From CAVWCQ01 sp963753545 (lineage in GTDB: Bacteria; Chloroflexota; Anaerolineae; Aggregatilineales; Aggregatilineaceae): a stretch of 64,000 nucleotides of DNA. The notes beneath the pieces are model-generated. The model had not been told where the DNA came from. It did not search any database and saw nothing but the letters and a program-made list of their open reading frames with translations. A program made the position numbers and the translations under genes. Of the stretch, positions 8,922 to 18,790 are shown one piece after another (position 1 is the first letter of the stretch; the number at the start of each line of letters is the position of its first letter). The stretch is taken from positions 1,116,001-1,180,000 of the forward strand of contig CAVWCQ010000008.1 in the NCBI GenBank assembly GCA_963753545.1, written 5' to 3'.

Positions 8922-10299
8922 GCGCCGCGCTCATACACATCGCGCGAGAACATGTTTTCCGCACCGGGATCGCTGATATTCACTGGGGTCTCCGGATCCT
9001 CCATGCCCAGGCGTCTGAGACAAAGAGTGCCGGCCTGTCCGCGAATTGATCCAGGATCCCCTTAGGCAGCAGAGGTACAATCTGGTTATTATAGTAGCCC
9101 TCGCCCATGTTGGCTTTGATGGCGTCCAGATAGTCTGCGACGGTCGCTTCCTCGTCTTGCGCAACCTGATTGGTTAGCAGCCGCAGGTACCACTGTGCCA
9201 GATAAAGCTGGGCCGTCTCTGGTCTGTGTCATGCTCGACCATCAGCGATTCCGCGTAACTGGCGAATCCTGTTTAGCCAGATGTCCTGCCATGTGGCGAG
9301 AGTGAGACTGTCGCCAAACCACTGATGAGCCAGTTCGTGCCCCGCGATGATCTCGCCAATATCCATATGCGAAACGGGATCGGTAAAATAAGAGGGCATA
9401 TCGGCGCTAAAGGTCGAGCGTCCCTGAGTTTCGAGGGCCAGGCCAAAACGGGCATCGACCTGGATTACCCCATATTCATCAAAGGGATAGGGGCCAAAAG
9501 TATCTTCAAAGAAGGCGATCCACTCTCCTGTGCGGCCATAGGTCTCTGCCAATCGGTCGGCTTTATCTGGGGGGAAGAAATTGCGAATCATCACCCCGCT
9601 GGGTGACTTACTGGTTTGCTCGACATAATCTCCAATGTTAACCGTCGCAAGTTCACTTGCCATCGGTTCGTTCATGTCCCATACATAAGTGGTTGTATCG
9701 CCGTTGTCATCTTGTCATTCCGGACACCGTTGGCCTCTACGACATAGGGATCGGGTACGGTGATGCGGAAGGTGTAGGTGGCTTTGTCGGATGGATGATC
9801 GTTCACCGGAAACCATGTGAATGAGCCGATGGGTTGGCTGATGACATAGATCCCCCGTTGAATTTGACCCAACCTAAATCAATTCCTCCAAATGGCCCGA
9901 CAGCGGTCTCCGGTGTTCCGCTGTACTGGATCACCACGATAAATGCCTGATCGGCATCCAGCGGCTCGGCGGGCGTGATCGTCAGTTCTGCTTCAACGTG
10001 TTCAAAAACTGCCTCTGCTCCATTGACGGTGACGCTGCTCACGTCCAGCCCGCTAGATCCAGGTTGAAGGCGCTGAGCGCTTCGGTCGTGTTGGCATCGA
10101 TGGTCGCCGTTCCGTCGATGACGTTGTTTTCCACATCGACGGTCAGATCGAGCAGGTAGTGTTGGACATCGTAGCCCCCATTGCCAGCTTTGGGGAAGTA
10201 GGGATCGCCAAGGCCGCTGTCGCCTTGAACGGGTCCTTGAGCGATCACGACGCTGGTCGTCAGAACGGCCAGAAGGAGAATAACGGACAGTGTTTTCAA
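8711..10299 (-). pseudogene. M1 family aminopeptidase, decayed copy
   Basis: Starts at a TTG with a perfect AGGAGG (10301-10310), then a signal peptide (KTLSVILLLAVLTTSVVIAQ) and the M1 N-terminal beta domain. Frame changes are needed near 10050, 9860, 9690, 9245, between 9245 and 9165, and near 9010, so at least five or six indels break it. Recognisable pieces are ALETQGRSTFS (the substrate loop in GAMEN position), HELAHQWFGDSL (zinc site, HEXXH), GFASYAESLMVEH (zinc glutamate helix, in another frame) and the C-terminal YVERYSYSNVTTDDF region. It is a tandem paralogue of the gene at 10426-12031 and cannot make an active enzyme unless the sequence is wrong in many places. Confidence 0.85.
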
Positions 10300-10425
10300 C
10301 GTTCCCTCCTTGCCTGGAAATGCCCCGGACGTAAGGCCCGCCCGTTCGCTCATTATAAAGGGAATTTACCGTCCGGGTCGAGTACCCCCTCGTAGCGGAG
10401 GGGGCATAGACTGGTAAAGAGAGAA

Positions 10426-10636
10426 TTATTCGCTCAGCCGGGGCAGGGGCGGCAGATCGGCGCTGTACAACCACCCGTTAAACAGATCGTTTAGCTGTTC
10501 CCCGCTGACTTCCTCCGCCACGGCGATAAAGTCGTCTGTCGTCACGTTGCTGTAGCTGTAGCGCTCGACGTAGGTGCGCAGGATGTTAAAGAACGCTTCG
10601 TCTCCGACTTCGGCCCGCAGCGCGTGCAGCGTGAGT
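10426..10636 (-). repeat. Direct repeat, copy 2 (3' end of second M1 gene)
   Basis: Partner of 8711-8921 at a spacing of 1715 bases. It encodes the C-terminal ~70 residues of the second M1 enzyme. Confidence 0.95.
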
Positions 10637-12031
10637 CCGCCCCGGTAGTACACATCGACGGAAAACAGCCCGTCGCTGCCCGGATCGCCAATGATGACCG
10701 GGTCGCCCGCGTCCAGCCCCATCGAACTGGCGATCTGAGAGGCGGGCAGGTCTCTAATCTGGTCCAACTGATCACCGATCTGAGGGGCAATCAGATTGTC
10801 GTAGACATCCTGGCCCATGTTAGCGATGATAGCATCGATGAAGTCACCCACTGTCGCCTTGGGATCGCGCGCGACTTCCTGCGCCAGCAGGACGAGGTAA
10901 AGCTGGGCGGCATAGTCGGTGGCAGATTGGGCATCGACAAAATGTTCGATCATCAGCACTTCGGCATAAGTGGCGAATCCCTCGTTCAGCCAGATGTCCT
11001 GCCAGCGTTCCGGGGTCAGGCTGTCGCCAAACCACTGGTGCGAGAGTTCATGCCCGGCGGTCAGCGCCGCGTAGCTGAAATCCTGGCGCAACTTCAAAAT
11101 CGTCAGTGACATTTGACGCGCTGAACAGCGAGATCGTCTGTGTTTCCAGCGCGAAGCCGAGGCCCGTATCGATCACAACCACGCCGTAGGTATCGAAGGG
11201 GTAGGGGCCAAACAGATCTTCAAAGAGAGCGATCCAATCGCTCGTTCCGGCAAAGGCAGGGGCTACCTTATCGGCCTTGTCCGCCGGGAAGTAATTGCGG
11301 ATCGGCAGCCCGTTCGGGCCTTCCTCGGTCTGGACCGTAAATTCCGCCACATCAACCGTTGCCAGATAGCTCGCCATCGGTTCGCTCATCTCCCAGACGA
11401 AAGTCTGAGTGTCGCCGTTGTCGATGGTATCGGTCAGCACGCCGTTCGCCGCCACCACGTAAGGTACGGGGACGGTGATGCGGAAGGTATAGGTTGCCTT
11501 GTCGCTGGGGTGATCGTTCACCGGGTACCAGACCGCTGCCCCCATCGGTTCGCTGGTGACATACGTTCCGCCTTCATAGCTCACCCAGCCCAGTTCGGAC
11601 CCTGCCAGGCTGGGATCTTCAACAGGCTTGGGCGTTCCCCCATAGGTGATCACCACGGTGAACGTATTATCGGCGCTGATCGGCTCACCGGGCGTGATGG
11701 TCAGTTCTGTTTCGCCGTCCTGGCTAAACGTCGCATCTGCCCCATCCACGGTCACAGCGCTCACGTCCAGCCCGCTCAGATCGAAGTTGAAGGCGCTCAG
11801 GTCTTCTGTTGCTTTTGCGTCGATGGTCGCCTCGCCGTTCAAAACATTGTTTTCCACGTCGACGGTCAGATCGAGTTCGTAATGCTGCACATCGTAGCCG
11901 CCGTTGCCCGCGTTGGGATAGTATGGATCGCCAATGCTTGGATCGCCCGGCTGCGGCCCCTGGGCGAATGTGATGCTGGTCGACAGGATGATCACGACCA
12001 GCCCGGCGCAAAATAGTTTCAGAAGGCGCAT
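10426..12031 (-). CDS. Secreted M1 family metallopeptidase (one frameshift)
   Basis: About 535 codons from ATG 12031 (AAGGAG upstream), with a signal peptide ending TSITFAQ. The N-terminal beta-sandwich domain begins NGGYDVQHYELDLTVD. The substrate loop is GFALETQT, the variant seen in bacterial M1 proteases in place of GAMEN. The zinc site HELSHQWFGDS is followed by WLNEGFATYAE with the third ligand Glu. There is no ERAP-like C-terminal helical domain, so it is a short M1 protein. A single indel between about 11085 and 11125 separates the first 330 residues from the zinc site, leaving two overlapping frames. It probably releases N-terminal amino acids outside the membrane. The frameshift is either a sequencing error or a recent inactivation. 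Confidence 0.85.
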
Positions 12032-12111
12032 CGCCTTTTTCTCCTTGTGTCGTGAAATAGGTTCATTCATTATACGTAGAATGGCCGTTTTTCGTGCCCA
12101 CGCTGGCAGTC

Positions 12112-12120
12112 TGCTACAAT
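12112..12120 (+). promoter_or_regulatory. Extended -10 promoter before the flippase-like gene
   Basis: TGCTACAAT, identical to the boxes at 390 and 42087. It is 99 bases before the ATG, leaving a leader that contains a CGCAAAG-type repeat. Confidence 0.55.
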
Positions 12121-12154
12121 TCCGCCGTTTGAGTTGTAAATATCTTTACTTAAT

Positions 12155-12200
12155 TCTTTGCCTTTCTCTGCGCTCTCCGCGTTCTCCGTGGTGAGATTTG
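12155..12200 (-). repeat. CGCAAAG-type periodic repeat in a 5' leader
   Basis: Pyrimidine-rich units (CTTTGCC, CTCTGCG, CTCCGCG, TTCTCCG) with a ~9-base period, ending GTGGTGAGATTTG. The complement reads as CGCRGAGA/CGCAAAG units. It lies directly before the ribosome site of the gene at 12219. Confidence 0.7.
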
Positions 12201-12218
12201 TTTTTCACGGGAGTCCTT

Positions 12219-13313
12219 ATGCGCAAATATCGCAACCAGACGGTTGCCGGGCTGCTCTTTATTTCCATCGTCCTCATCGCCGTCGTAGTCATCACCGGGG
12301 CGGGCAGGCTGGCGGACAAGCTGAGCCATTTCCCGCTATGGCTGTTTTTCCCGGTGCTGCTGCTCAAGTGCGTGAACTGGGGGCTGCGTTATACGGAATG
12401 GCGCACCTTTCTCGGCGTGATCGGCGTTCGTACAGTACACGAACGCTCCGGCGTTCGCACCGTGCGGCAGATTCCCGATGTTCCACCTGATCAGCCCACG
12501 ATCCGCGAACGAGACAGCCTGATCCTGTGGCTGTCCGGGTTGGCATTGGCCGTCAGCCCCGGCAAACTGGCCGAAGTGCTCAAGGCGCTGGTCCTCAAGA
12601 ACCTCAGCGGTTCCGACTTTGCGCGCGGTGTCCCGGTTGTATTTATGGAACGTTTTGTCGATGGTCTGGCGGTGATCTTTCTGGCGACCTGCGCCCTGAT
12701 CGGCATTGGCGGGTCGCTGCAAGGGGATGTCGCGCTCTCGACAGTGCGCGCCGTACTGGGAACCGTCGCCGCCGTGCTCATCGTCGGGCTGATCATCGTC
12801 CAATATCGGCCTCTGGCGCTGTGGTTCCTCGATCTTGCCGCGAAAATTCCCGGCCTGCGCCGCATCCAGAAGCCGCTGCGTACGCTTTACAACTCCGCCT
12901 ATGAACTGCTCAAGGTCCGCAACCTGATCCTGCCGCTGCTGCTCGGCATCGGCGCGCATTTTAGCGACTGCCTGGGCTTTTATCTGCTGCTGCGCGGGCT
13001 GGATATTGGCGGCTCATGGACGCTGTTCGGGCAGGCCGTCTTTATCGTCAGTTTCGCCGTGATCGTCGCCTCGCTCTCCGCTATGCCGGGCGGGGCAGGG
13101 GGCCGCGAACTGACTGCCGGGGCGATCCTCTCCGGCGCGGTTGGCCTCTCCAAGACGGACGCAGGCACGGCGACCTTTCTGCTGTCTATTCTGCAAAGCT
13201 GGCTCGGCGTGCTGCTCGGCCTGACGATGATCGCCCTGTTCCGGGGGACGCTCTTCCCGCCCGCCCTCGAAGCCGATATCGCCGCGTATGAGTTGGCCCG
13301 CCAGACCGGGTAA
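12219..13313 (+). CDS. YbhN/UPF0104 family membrane protein (LPG_synthase_TM, flippase-like)
   Basis: 364 residues, largely hydrophobic with about eight membrane segments. The signature is SPGKLAEVLKALVLK, matching the conserved PGK-GE loop of the AglD2/UPF0104 family, followed by ERFVDGLAVIFLA. Relatives include the flippase half of MprF and AglD-associated proteins, thought to move polar lipids or lipid-linked sugars across the membrane. A hydrophilic insert of ~30 residues near residues 70-100 (VIGVRTVHERSGVRTVRQI) interrupts the first part; its internal GVRTV duplication suggests a small local repeat. ATG 12219 follows GGGAG. The upstream in-frame TTG at 12198 is inside the repeat. Confidence 0.8.
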   Translation: MRKYRNQTVAGLLFISIVLIAVVVITGAGRLADKLSHFPLWLFFPVLLLKCVNWGLRYTEWRTFLGVIGVRTVHERSGVRTVRQIPDVPPDQPTIRERDSLILWLSGLALAVSPGKLAEVLKALVLKNLSGSDFARGVPVVFMERFVDGLAVIFLATCALIGIGGSLQGDVALSTVRAVLGTVAAVLIVGLIIVQYRPLALWFLDLAAKIPGLRRIQKPLRTLYNSAYELLKVRNLILPLLLGIGAHFSDCLGFYLLLRGLDIGGSWTLFGQAVFIVSFAVIVASLSAMPGGAGGRELTAGAILSGAVGLSKTDAGTATFLLSILQSWLGVLLGLTMIALFRGTLFPPALEADIAAYELARQTG

Positions 13314-13416
13314 AAATATCTCACCGCGGAGAGCGCAGAGAAGAACAAGAGAAAATGACTTATTTTTCTTTGCTTTTCCTTTGCGTTCTTTGCGCCCTTT
13401 GCGGTAAAACAGTTTT
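13314..13416. repeat. Inverted pair of CGCAAAG-type repeats
   Basis: Copy one (13318-13355, ACCGCGGAGAGCGCAGAG) and copy two (13366-13416, CTTTGCGTTCTTTGCGCCC) are opposed, so the RNA between the flippase and MFS genes could fold into a long imperfect hairpin. Copy two ends ~25 bases before the MFS start. Confidence 0.7.
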
Positions 13417-13440
13417 TCTCTCTTATGAAGGCGTCACCCT

Positions 13441-14688
13441 ATGCAGCATTGGCATCGCACGCTCACGATCATGGTTGTGGTGGAATTCGTCGCCGCGGCG
13501 GGATTTTCCAGTACGTTCCCCTTCCAGGCGCTCTATATCGAGCAGCTTGGGTCGCGCTGGCATCTCAACATTGAGTTTCTAACCGGGCTGTCCTTCTCGG
13601 CGCAGTCCTTCACGCAGATGATCGTCGCCCCCATCTGGGGATCGCTGGCAGACCGCCAGGGCCGCAAGCTGATGGTCGAACGGGCCACCTTTGGCGCGGC
13701 GATCACCGTCTTCCTGATGGCCTTTGCCCGCTCCGCCGAAGACCTGATCGCCCTGCGTGCCCTGCAAGGCGTGGTGTCCGGCGTGCTGGCGGCAGTGACC
13801 GCGCTAGTCGCGGCGAATGTCCCTCGCGAACGAGTCGGCTATGCGCTCGGCCTGATCCAGGTCGGGCTGTGGGCGGGCATCGCGGCGGGACCTCTGATCG
13901 GCGGCGTCGTAGCGGACCTGTTCAGCTACCGGGTCGCCTTTGGCGTGACGGCGGCCCTCTTGGCGCTCTCCGGCTTGCTGGTCCTTTTCGGCGCACAGGA
14001 GACGTTTAAGCCCGTCAAAAAAAACAAGTCGGACCGGATCAGCCTGTGGGCATCATGGCGGCTGGTGATGGCCCGCCCCGGCGTGCCCGCTACCTTTACC
14101 ACCGACTTTTTGCAGCAGTTCGCCCGTAACATGATGACTCCCTTTATCCCGCTCTACATTGCCGCGCTGCTGCCCCAGTCAGATCGCGTGGCGACGATCA
14201 CCGGGATCGTATCGGGCCTATCGGCCTTCACGGGCACATTGGGCGCAATCTATCTGGGGCGTCTGGGAGATCGCCGGGGGCACCGTCCCATCCTGATCGG
14301 GGTCGGGATCGCCGGCATGGTCCTCTTTCTGCCGCAGGCGGTGGTCGGCAATGTCTGGGCGTTTGTTGGGCTGCAAACGGCTGCCGGGGTGACGGCGGGC
14401 GGCTGTATGCCTGCTATCAGTGCGCTGCTGGCGCACTACAGCCTTCCCGGCGAAGAAGGCGCGGTCTTCGGCCTGGAAAATTCAATCGTGGCCCTGGCTC
14501 GCACCCTCGCCCCCATGATCGGATCGGTGCTGATCGTGTGGGTCAGCCTGCGCGGGATTTTCGCTGCGACAGCCCTGATGTATGGGATCATGGTCTTGCT
14601 CGTTTTCGCCTGGCTGCCGCGCCTACATCTCGAACAGGCCTCCGTTGAGGTGCAGGCCGACGTAGAGATCAAGGAGAAAGCTTTGTAG
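13441..14688 (+). CDS. MFS transporter, drug-exporter type
   Basis: 415 residues with twelve predicted membrane helices. Motif A between TM2 and TM3 reads GSLADRQGRKLMV, and a degenerate second copy, YLGRLGDRRGHRPIL, lies between TM8 and TM9, as in MdtG/TetA-like proton antiporters of the DHA1 group. The start ATG 13441 has a weak AAGG site ten bases upstream. It is separated by only one base from the WD40 gene that follows, so the two are probably cotranscribed. The substrate is not predictable. Confidence 0.85.
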   Translation: MQHWHRTLTIMVVVEFVAAAGFSSTFPFQALYIEQLGSRWHLNIEFLTGLSFSAQSFTQMIVAPIWGSLADRQGRKLMVERATFGAAITVFLMAFARSAEDLIALRALQGVVSGVLAAVTALVAANVPRERVGYALGLIQVGLWAGIAAGPLIGGVVADLFSYRVAFGVTAALLALSGLLVLFGAQETFKPVKKNKSDRISLWASWRLVMARPGVPATFTTDFLQQFARNMMTPFIPLYIAALLPQSDRVATITGIVSGLSAFTGTLGAIYLGRLGDRRGHRPILIGVGIAGMVLFLPQAVVGNVWAFVGLQTAAGVTAGGCMPAISALLAHYSLPGEEGAVFGLENSIVALARTLAPMIGSVLIVWVSLRGIFAATALMYGIMVLLVFAWLPRLHLEQASVEVQADVEIKEKAL

Positions 14689-14689
14689 A

Positions 14690-15869
14690 ATGAAACCATC
14701 CCTCCTCTGTCTTTTTCCTGTGCTTGTGTGTCTATCTCCCGTTCAGGCGGGCGGAGGGCGTCAGGTCATCACGCCTGAAAATCTGAACTGATGTGCAACA
14801 GTTGGCCCACGTCGGCGATGCGGAAGAGCTTTTCTATTTCACCGATATAGAGTGGTCCTCGGACAGTTCTTCGCTCGGAGTGACGGGCGAAGACACCGTT
14901 CGCATTTGGAATACCGCGACTTTTTCTGAGGAGCAGCGGCAAGATCTTACGGGTATCTGGACTCAATCTCTCCTCTATTTGGCAGACAAAGGTTGGATTG
15001 TATTGGGCCAGGGAAGACATGAATATCTCCCGGATCGCTCCTATCTGGTATATGCGGAGCAAGCTGAAACCCTTTCCTTCCAAAATGGGATGGCTAACCT
15101 CTCCCTGCTTAGTCCTGACAGAAAAACGATTGCTGTTGGAGCACGAAATTCGCCGATTATTTTGTGGAATGTGGAAACCGGCGCACAACTCGCATCGTTT
15201 AACTACGATGAAACTGAATGTGGAGTGGGTAGCATGTATTCCTGCTATTCAACACCTTTGTTCTTCAGCCCTGATGGAACTTGGTTGGTTGCTAGTTGGG
15301 GAAACGTCACTCTAGTTTTCAATATGTGGAATGTTGAAACTGGGCAAAGTATCTGGTCATTTAAAATTGATCGATATTCCAGTAACTTAAGCTCGGAAGT
15401 TATAAGTTCAGATGGTATATGGCTGGCAACTTTGGGAATGAAGCTGCAAGTATGGAATGTTGGCGATGGTAACCTACTGAACGAGTTGGAAACTGATACG
15501 GAATACCGTGCTACGTGCAGAAATAACGTGATTTTTAGCCCCGATGATCAATATCTGATTGCCGGACAGAATGGTTCTCTCCAATGGTGGAATACTGCAT
15601 CATGGGACAAGATAACGGCACTCAATGTTTGTCTGGGGCAGTATCATGTGCATGATCTCGCCGTCAGTCCAGATTCACGCATGCTGGCAGCCGTCGGGAA
15701 CGATGACAATCAGATTCAGATATGGGACTTGAGCACAGGTGTCCTGCTTCACACCCTGACCAGTCCAGACGACGTTCCGCTTATCGGCGTGTCTTTTAGC
15801 CCGGATGGGACGCTCCTGGCGTCTGTTGATAAAGACAGCACCGTGCGCTTTTGGGGAATCCCTGACTGA
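14690..15869 (+). CDS. Secreted WD40-repeat protein (frameshift near the signal peptide)
   Basis: From ATG 14690 the first 33 codons give a signal peptide (MKPSLLCLFPVLVCLSPVQA) and ITPENLN, then hit TGA at 14784-14794. One base off, the frame continues from GTG 14793 as VQQLAHVGDAEE. In related proteins these two segments are contiguous, so a single indel splits the gene. The rest is a beta-propeller with about seven blades, each ending in WN or WD, for example VRIWNTATF, IILWNVETG, LQVWNVGDG, IQIWDLSTG and VRFWGIPD. The role is protein binding, probably outside the membrane; no enzyme domain is present. It is convergent with the cyclase gene, whose stop is two bases away. Confidence 0.8.
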
Positions 15870-15870
15870 A

Positions 15871-16669
15871 TCAGGCGTGCATGACGCGCACCCGCACTGG
15901 CTCGCTGATCCCCTTGAGATTGTCTAAGGTGCGCGCTTCGAGCTCGTCTGCCGTCGATCCCCGCCGCTGTGAGCGCCTGTTCGCTGACAATGATCTCGCC
16001 TGCCGCCGCTTTGGAAGCAATCCGGGCCGCCGTGTTCACCTCATCGCCAATCGCCGCGATATTGGTCAGCCCATCCGGCGTGCCCATCGAGCCAAAAAAC
16101 GCGATCCCATAATGCACCCCAACTCCTACCGGAATCTTTTGCTGCTCCATGACCCGTTGTAGATGCTGAGCCGTTTTGATCGTGCGCTCGACATAATGAG
16201 GCCCTGCAAATCCCGCGCCCCAGAAGGCGGCGATTAAATCTCCCGCCAGCTTTTCTACCAGCCCATCCTCATTAATGATTACTTTTGTGGATGCGGTGTA
16301 AAATCGACTGATCAGGCGGCTGAACTCAGTGGGACTCATCGTCTCCGAGAGCGCCGTCGATCCGCGTACGTCTGCGAACAGGATTGACATCTCCACCTCA
16401 GCCCCACCGAGAAAATGCCGCGATGCTTCGTCACACATATTGCAAAAACGGGGATTCAAGTCGGACTGCCGTTTGCCATACAATCTCCGAACCACCATTC
16501 CGCCTACGCCCTGAAAGGGTGCATTGCAGAACTTGCAGCGAGGATCGCGTGGCAGCAGGCGGAAGATACGCCGCCGCCGCTTATCGACGTTGAATGCGTC
16601 GGTTGCAAACCAGTCCGCCCATGCCGTATCCGGATCTACCCACTTGCCTTGAAACTGTACCTTTGCCAT
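15871..16669 (-). CDS. Adenylate/guanylate cyclase with N-terminal CxxC zinc motif (frameshift near the end)
   Basis: About 265 residues. The N-terminal 85 residues hold two CxxC pairs (CKFCNAPF and CNMCDE) likely to bind zinc. The class III cyclase domain follows, with metal aspartates in LFADVRGST and KLAGDLIAAF and the AIGDEVNTAARI motif with the conserved Asn and Arg, so catalysis looks intact. Near 15945 the frame slips one base. The downstream frame gives ELEARTLDNLKGISEPVRV and a stop at 15871, which is the expected end, whereas the unshifted frame runs antisense through the WD40 gene. ATG 16669 (GGGAG upstream) is preferred to 16690. Product choice between cAMP and cGMP is not resolved. 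Confidence 0.82.
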
Positions 16670-16789
16670 GCTGTCTCCCGCATCGCTCACCTATTCCACA
16701 AATTTAACGGTCTTGTGCTGTTGTGCCAAAGAGGTACACTTTCTGTCGATTATATGAGGTGTTTGTTATGTTACAGAGAGTGAAGAAAC

Positions 16790-17722
16790 ATGTTTAAAAC
16801 AGTCATCGCGGGCCTGACCCGCGTCAATCCCTTTTTGATCGCCGTCCTGGTCGATGAAGCAGGCGAGCGCGCTATCCCGATCTGGGTCGAGTGGGAAAAC
16901 TGGTGGCCCCTCGATGATACCATACGTGATTGGCGCTTTTTTATGCCATCCAGCTTCCATTTGATGTCTAAGCTGATCAGCGCCTCAGGCGGCCAGATCG
17001 ATCAGATCTGCCTGTCGTCGGCGGAACACGATTTGCTCTACGCGACCATCAGCGTGCGCTCAAACGGATCGATCCACGAGATCAGCGCCAAGCCGAACGA
17101 CGCGATCACCCTGGCAAGTGTGAACGGTCTGCCCGTGTGGGTGGCGGATGACGTGATGGACTGGGAAGGTGTGGCTGTACCCGCGAAATCGGGCTGGACG
17201 CCGGGCACGCCGATGGATAAGTCGGTTCTGCGCCAGATCGTCGCGGCGGCTGTCGAGAAGCGCACCTTTAACGCCGATCAGGTGGTTGAAGGGCTGTATA
17301 TCAGTGGGATACGCCGCCGCCCCCTGCTGGATGATCTGCGCCGGAATGGGATCACTCATGTGCTGCGCTTGTATAGTTCGGTTGTAGATTGGCCCGATGA
17401 TTTTGTCGTGTTTGACAACCCGCTGGAAGATGGCGCGCGAGTCCCTATGGGAACATTTGATCGCGGCGTCGACTTCATCCGGCAGGCGCGGGCCGAGGGG
17501 CACGGCGTGTTGGTCCTCTGCTGGGAGGGGATGAGCCGCTCCTCAACGTTTGTGCTGGCCTATCTGATCGACGAACTGGGCATGGATCTGCCGGACGCGT
17601 GGCGGCTGCTGCGCGAACGCCATCCGAAGGCGTGGCCTGCGTTCCAGATGTGGTCCTCCCTGATCGCCCATTACAACCTGCCCTATACCATGAACGATGT
17701 GCGCGCATGGTTGGCGGAGTAG
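16790..17722 (+). CDS. DUF151 bifunctional-nuclease domain fused to a dual-specificity phosphatase
   Basis: 310 residues, two domains. Residues ~1-130 match DUF151 (bifunctional nuclease): a short beta-alpha-beta core with INPFLIAVLVDE-like start, and AKPNDAITLASVNGLPVWVADDV, which corresponds to the family's (A)RPSDAIALA ... P-I-Y-V segment. Residues ~160-305 are a dual-specificity/cysteine phosphatase: EGLYISGI entry strand, NGITHVLRL, an aspartate-rich WPDDFVVFDNP loop, and the P-loop LCWEGMSRSST with C244 and R250 in Cx5R spacing. The residue before the catalytic Cys is Leu instead of the usual His. Both halves are full length in one uninterrupted frame. The fusion suggests coupling of nucleic acid or nucleotide handling to dephosphorylation; the substrate is unknown. 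Confidence 0.8.
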   Translation: MFKTVIAGLTRVNPFLIAVLVDEAGERAIPIWVEWENWWPLDDTIRDWRFFMPSSFHLMSKLISASGGQIDQICLSSAEHDLLYATISVRSNGSIHEISAKPNDAITLASVNGLPVWVADDVMDWEGVAVPAKSGWTPGTPMDKSVLRQIVAAAVEKRTFNADQVVEGLYISGIRRRPLLDDLRRNGITHVLRLYSSVVDWPDDFVVFDNPLEDGARVPMGTFDRGVDFIRQARAEGHGVLVLCWEGMSRSSTFVLAYLIDELGMDLPDAWRLLRERHPKAWPAFQMWSSLIAHYNLPYTMNDVRAWLAE

Positions 17723-17775
17723 CGAATTCGCTATATTTCTCCTATGCAATGGTGCATAGGAGAAAGGGTTTCGGA

Positions 17776-18346
17776 ATGACTCGTTATGAGTTTGCTCTGT
17801 TCCTCCACCTCGTCGGTGCTCTTGCTTTTGGTGCTGGAGCGTTTATGTCCCTGGTCAGCCTGTGGGCATTGCGCCGGGCACAGCGTGTCGAGCAGGCGCG
17901 TCTGGTTCTCAGTATGTTTTCTTTCGCTGGCCCCGTCCTTGGGCATCGGCATGTTGGTGAACATCCTCGCTGGATTCTATATGACGAACGATGTGTGGGG
18001 TTGGGATACGGACTGGATTAAGGTAGCCTTAGCCACCATCGTGCTCTATATCGCTGTCGGGGCCGTGATGGGTATCCGGCGAGGCGCTATCGGCAAAACA
18101 ATCGGTGACGCGCCCGATGGTCCGCTCTCGGACGCAGCCGAACAGCGCATTTTTGACCCGCTGTTTGGCTCATCGGTGCTGATCATGCTGGCCCTGCTGC
18201 TGGGTATCGTCTACCTGATGACCATCAAGCCCGATCTCGGTGACTCTATTGTGGCTATCGCTGTAGCGGCGGTACTCGGCGCGGCTGCCAGTCTTCCGCT
18301 GTGGCGGCCCAGGACCCGGCAATCAGCAGCAACCGGAAATCGCTAA
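17776..18346 (+). CDS. DUF2269-like integral membrane protein (frameshift)
   Basis: About 190 residues in two frames. The first runs from ATG 17776 (AGGAG upstream) with MTRYEFALFLHLVGALAFG. At the CCCC run 17931-17934 the frame shifts, and the second continues LGIGMLVNILAGFYMTNDVWGWDTDWIKVALATIVLY to the stop at 18346. Removing one C restores a single four-helix membrane protein resembling DUF2269. Function unknown. Likely same transcript as the upstream fusion gene (53-base gap). Confidence 0.7.
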
Positions 18347-18364
18347 CCAAGATCGGATCAGAAA

Positions 18365-18490
18365 ATGATAGATTGGCGCGTCTTGTTGATTGGCGGGGCA
18401 TCTGGATCGGGTAAAACGATCCTGGCCCAGCACCTGAGCCATCGGCTCGACGCGCCTGTTTTGCGGCTGATGATGGAGGCGATTCGGTAA
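18365..18490 (+). pseudogene. Truncated P-loop kinase stub
   Basis: A 41-codon frame, MIDWRVLLIGGASGSGKT..., contains a perfect Walker A motif (GGASGSGKT) and a following helix AQHLSHRLDAPVL, then stops at TAA 18488. It reads like the first 40 residues of a uridine-kinase/NMP-kinase-type gene whose remainder is missing. The next 400 bases are noncoding, so the rest was deleted rather than frameshifted. Confidence 0.65.
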
Positions 18491-18584
18491 GTGGGGTCGG
18501 TTAGGGCGCGCCGAAAGCAGTTTCATGTACATCTTAACAAAATAGTGTTGCATTTCACGCTCTATTAGCAATGCCGATTTTCCC

Positions 18585-18693
18585 CTCATTCTAACTATCG
18601 AGGAAAATTAGTTGATCACTAAATTGGTCTTTTTCTCGTGGCGATTCTGATACCCCTATTTTTTCGGTAGGCTCACAAACGGTTTCCTAACGG
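18585..18693 (-). repeat. 109-bp conserved noncoding element, copy A
   Basis: Its reverse complement aligns over its full length with 46339-46447. Shared blocks are CCGTTAG, GGGTATCA, AATCGCCACGAGAA, AGTGATCAACTAATTTT and GTTAGAATGAG, in the same order and with nearly the same spacing. No frame is preserved between copies. Confidence 0.8.
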
Positions 18694-18790
18694 TTTTTCT
18701 AACCCCTTTTTGAGGTCGGAAAGTAAGCAATCGCTCTTACAAGCACGACTTGATGGGAGAGCGGCGCACAAGAAGCTCAGTTAACAGTAT

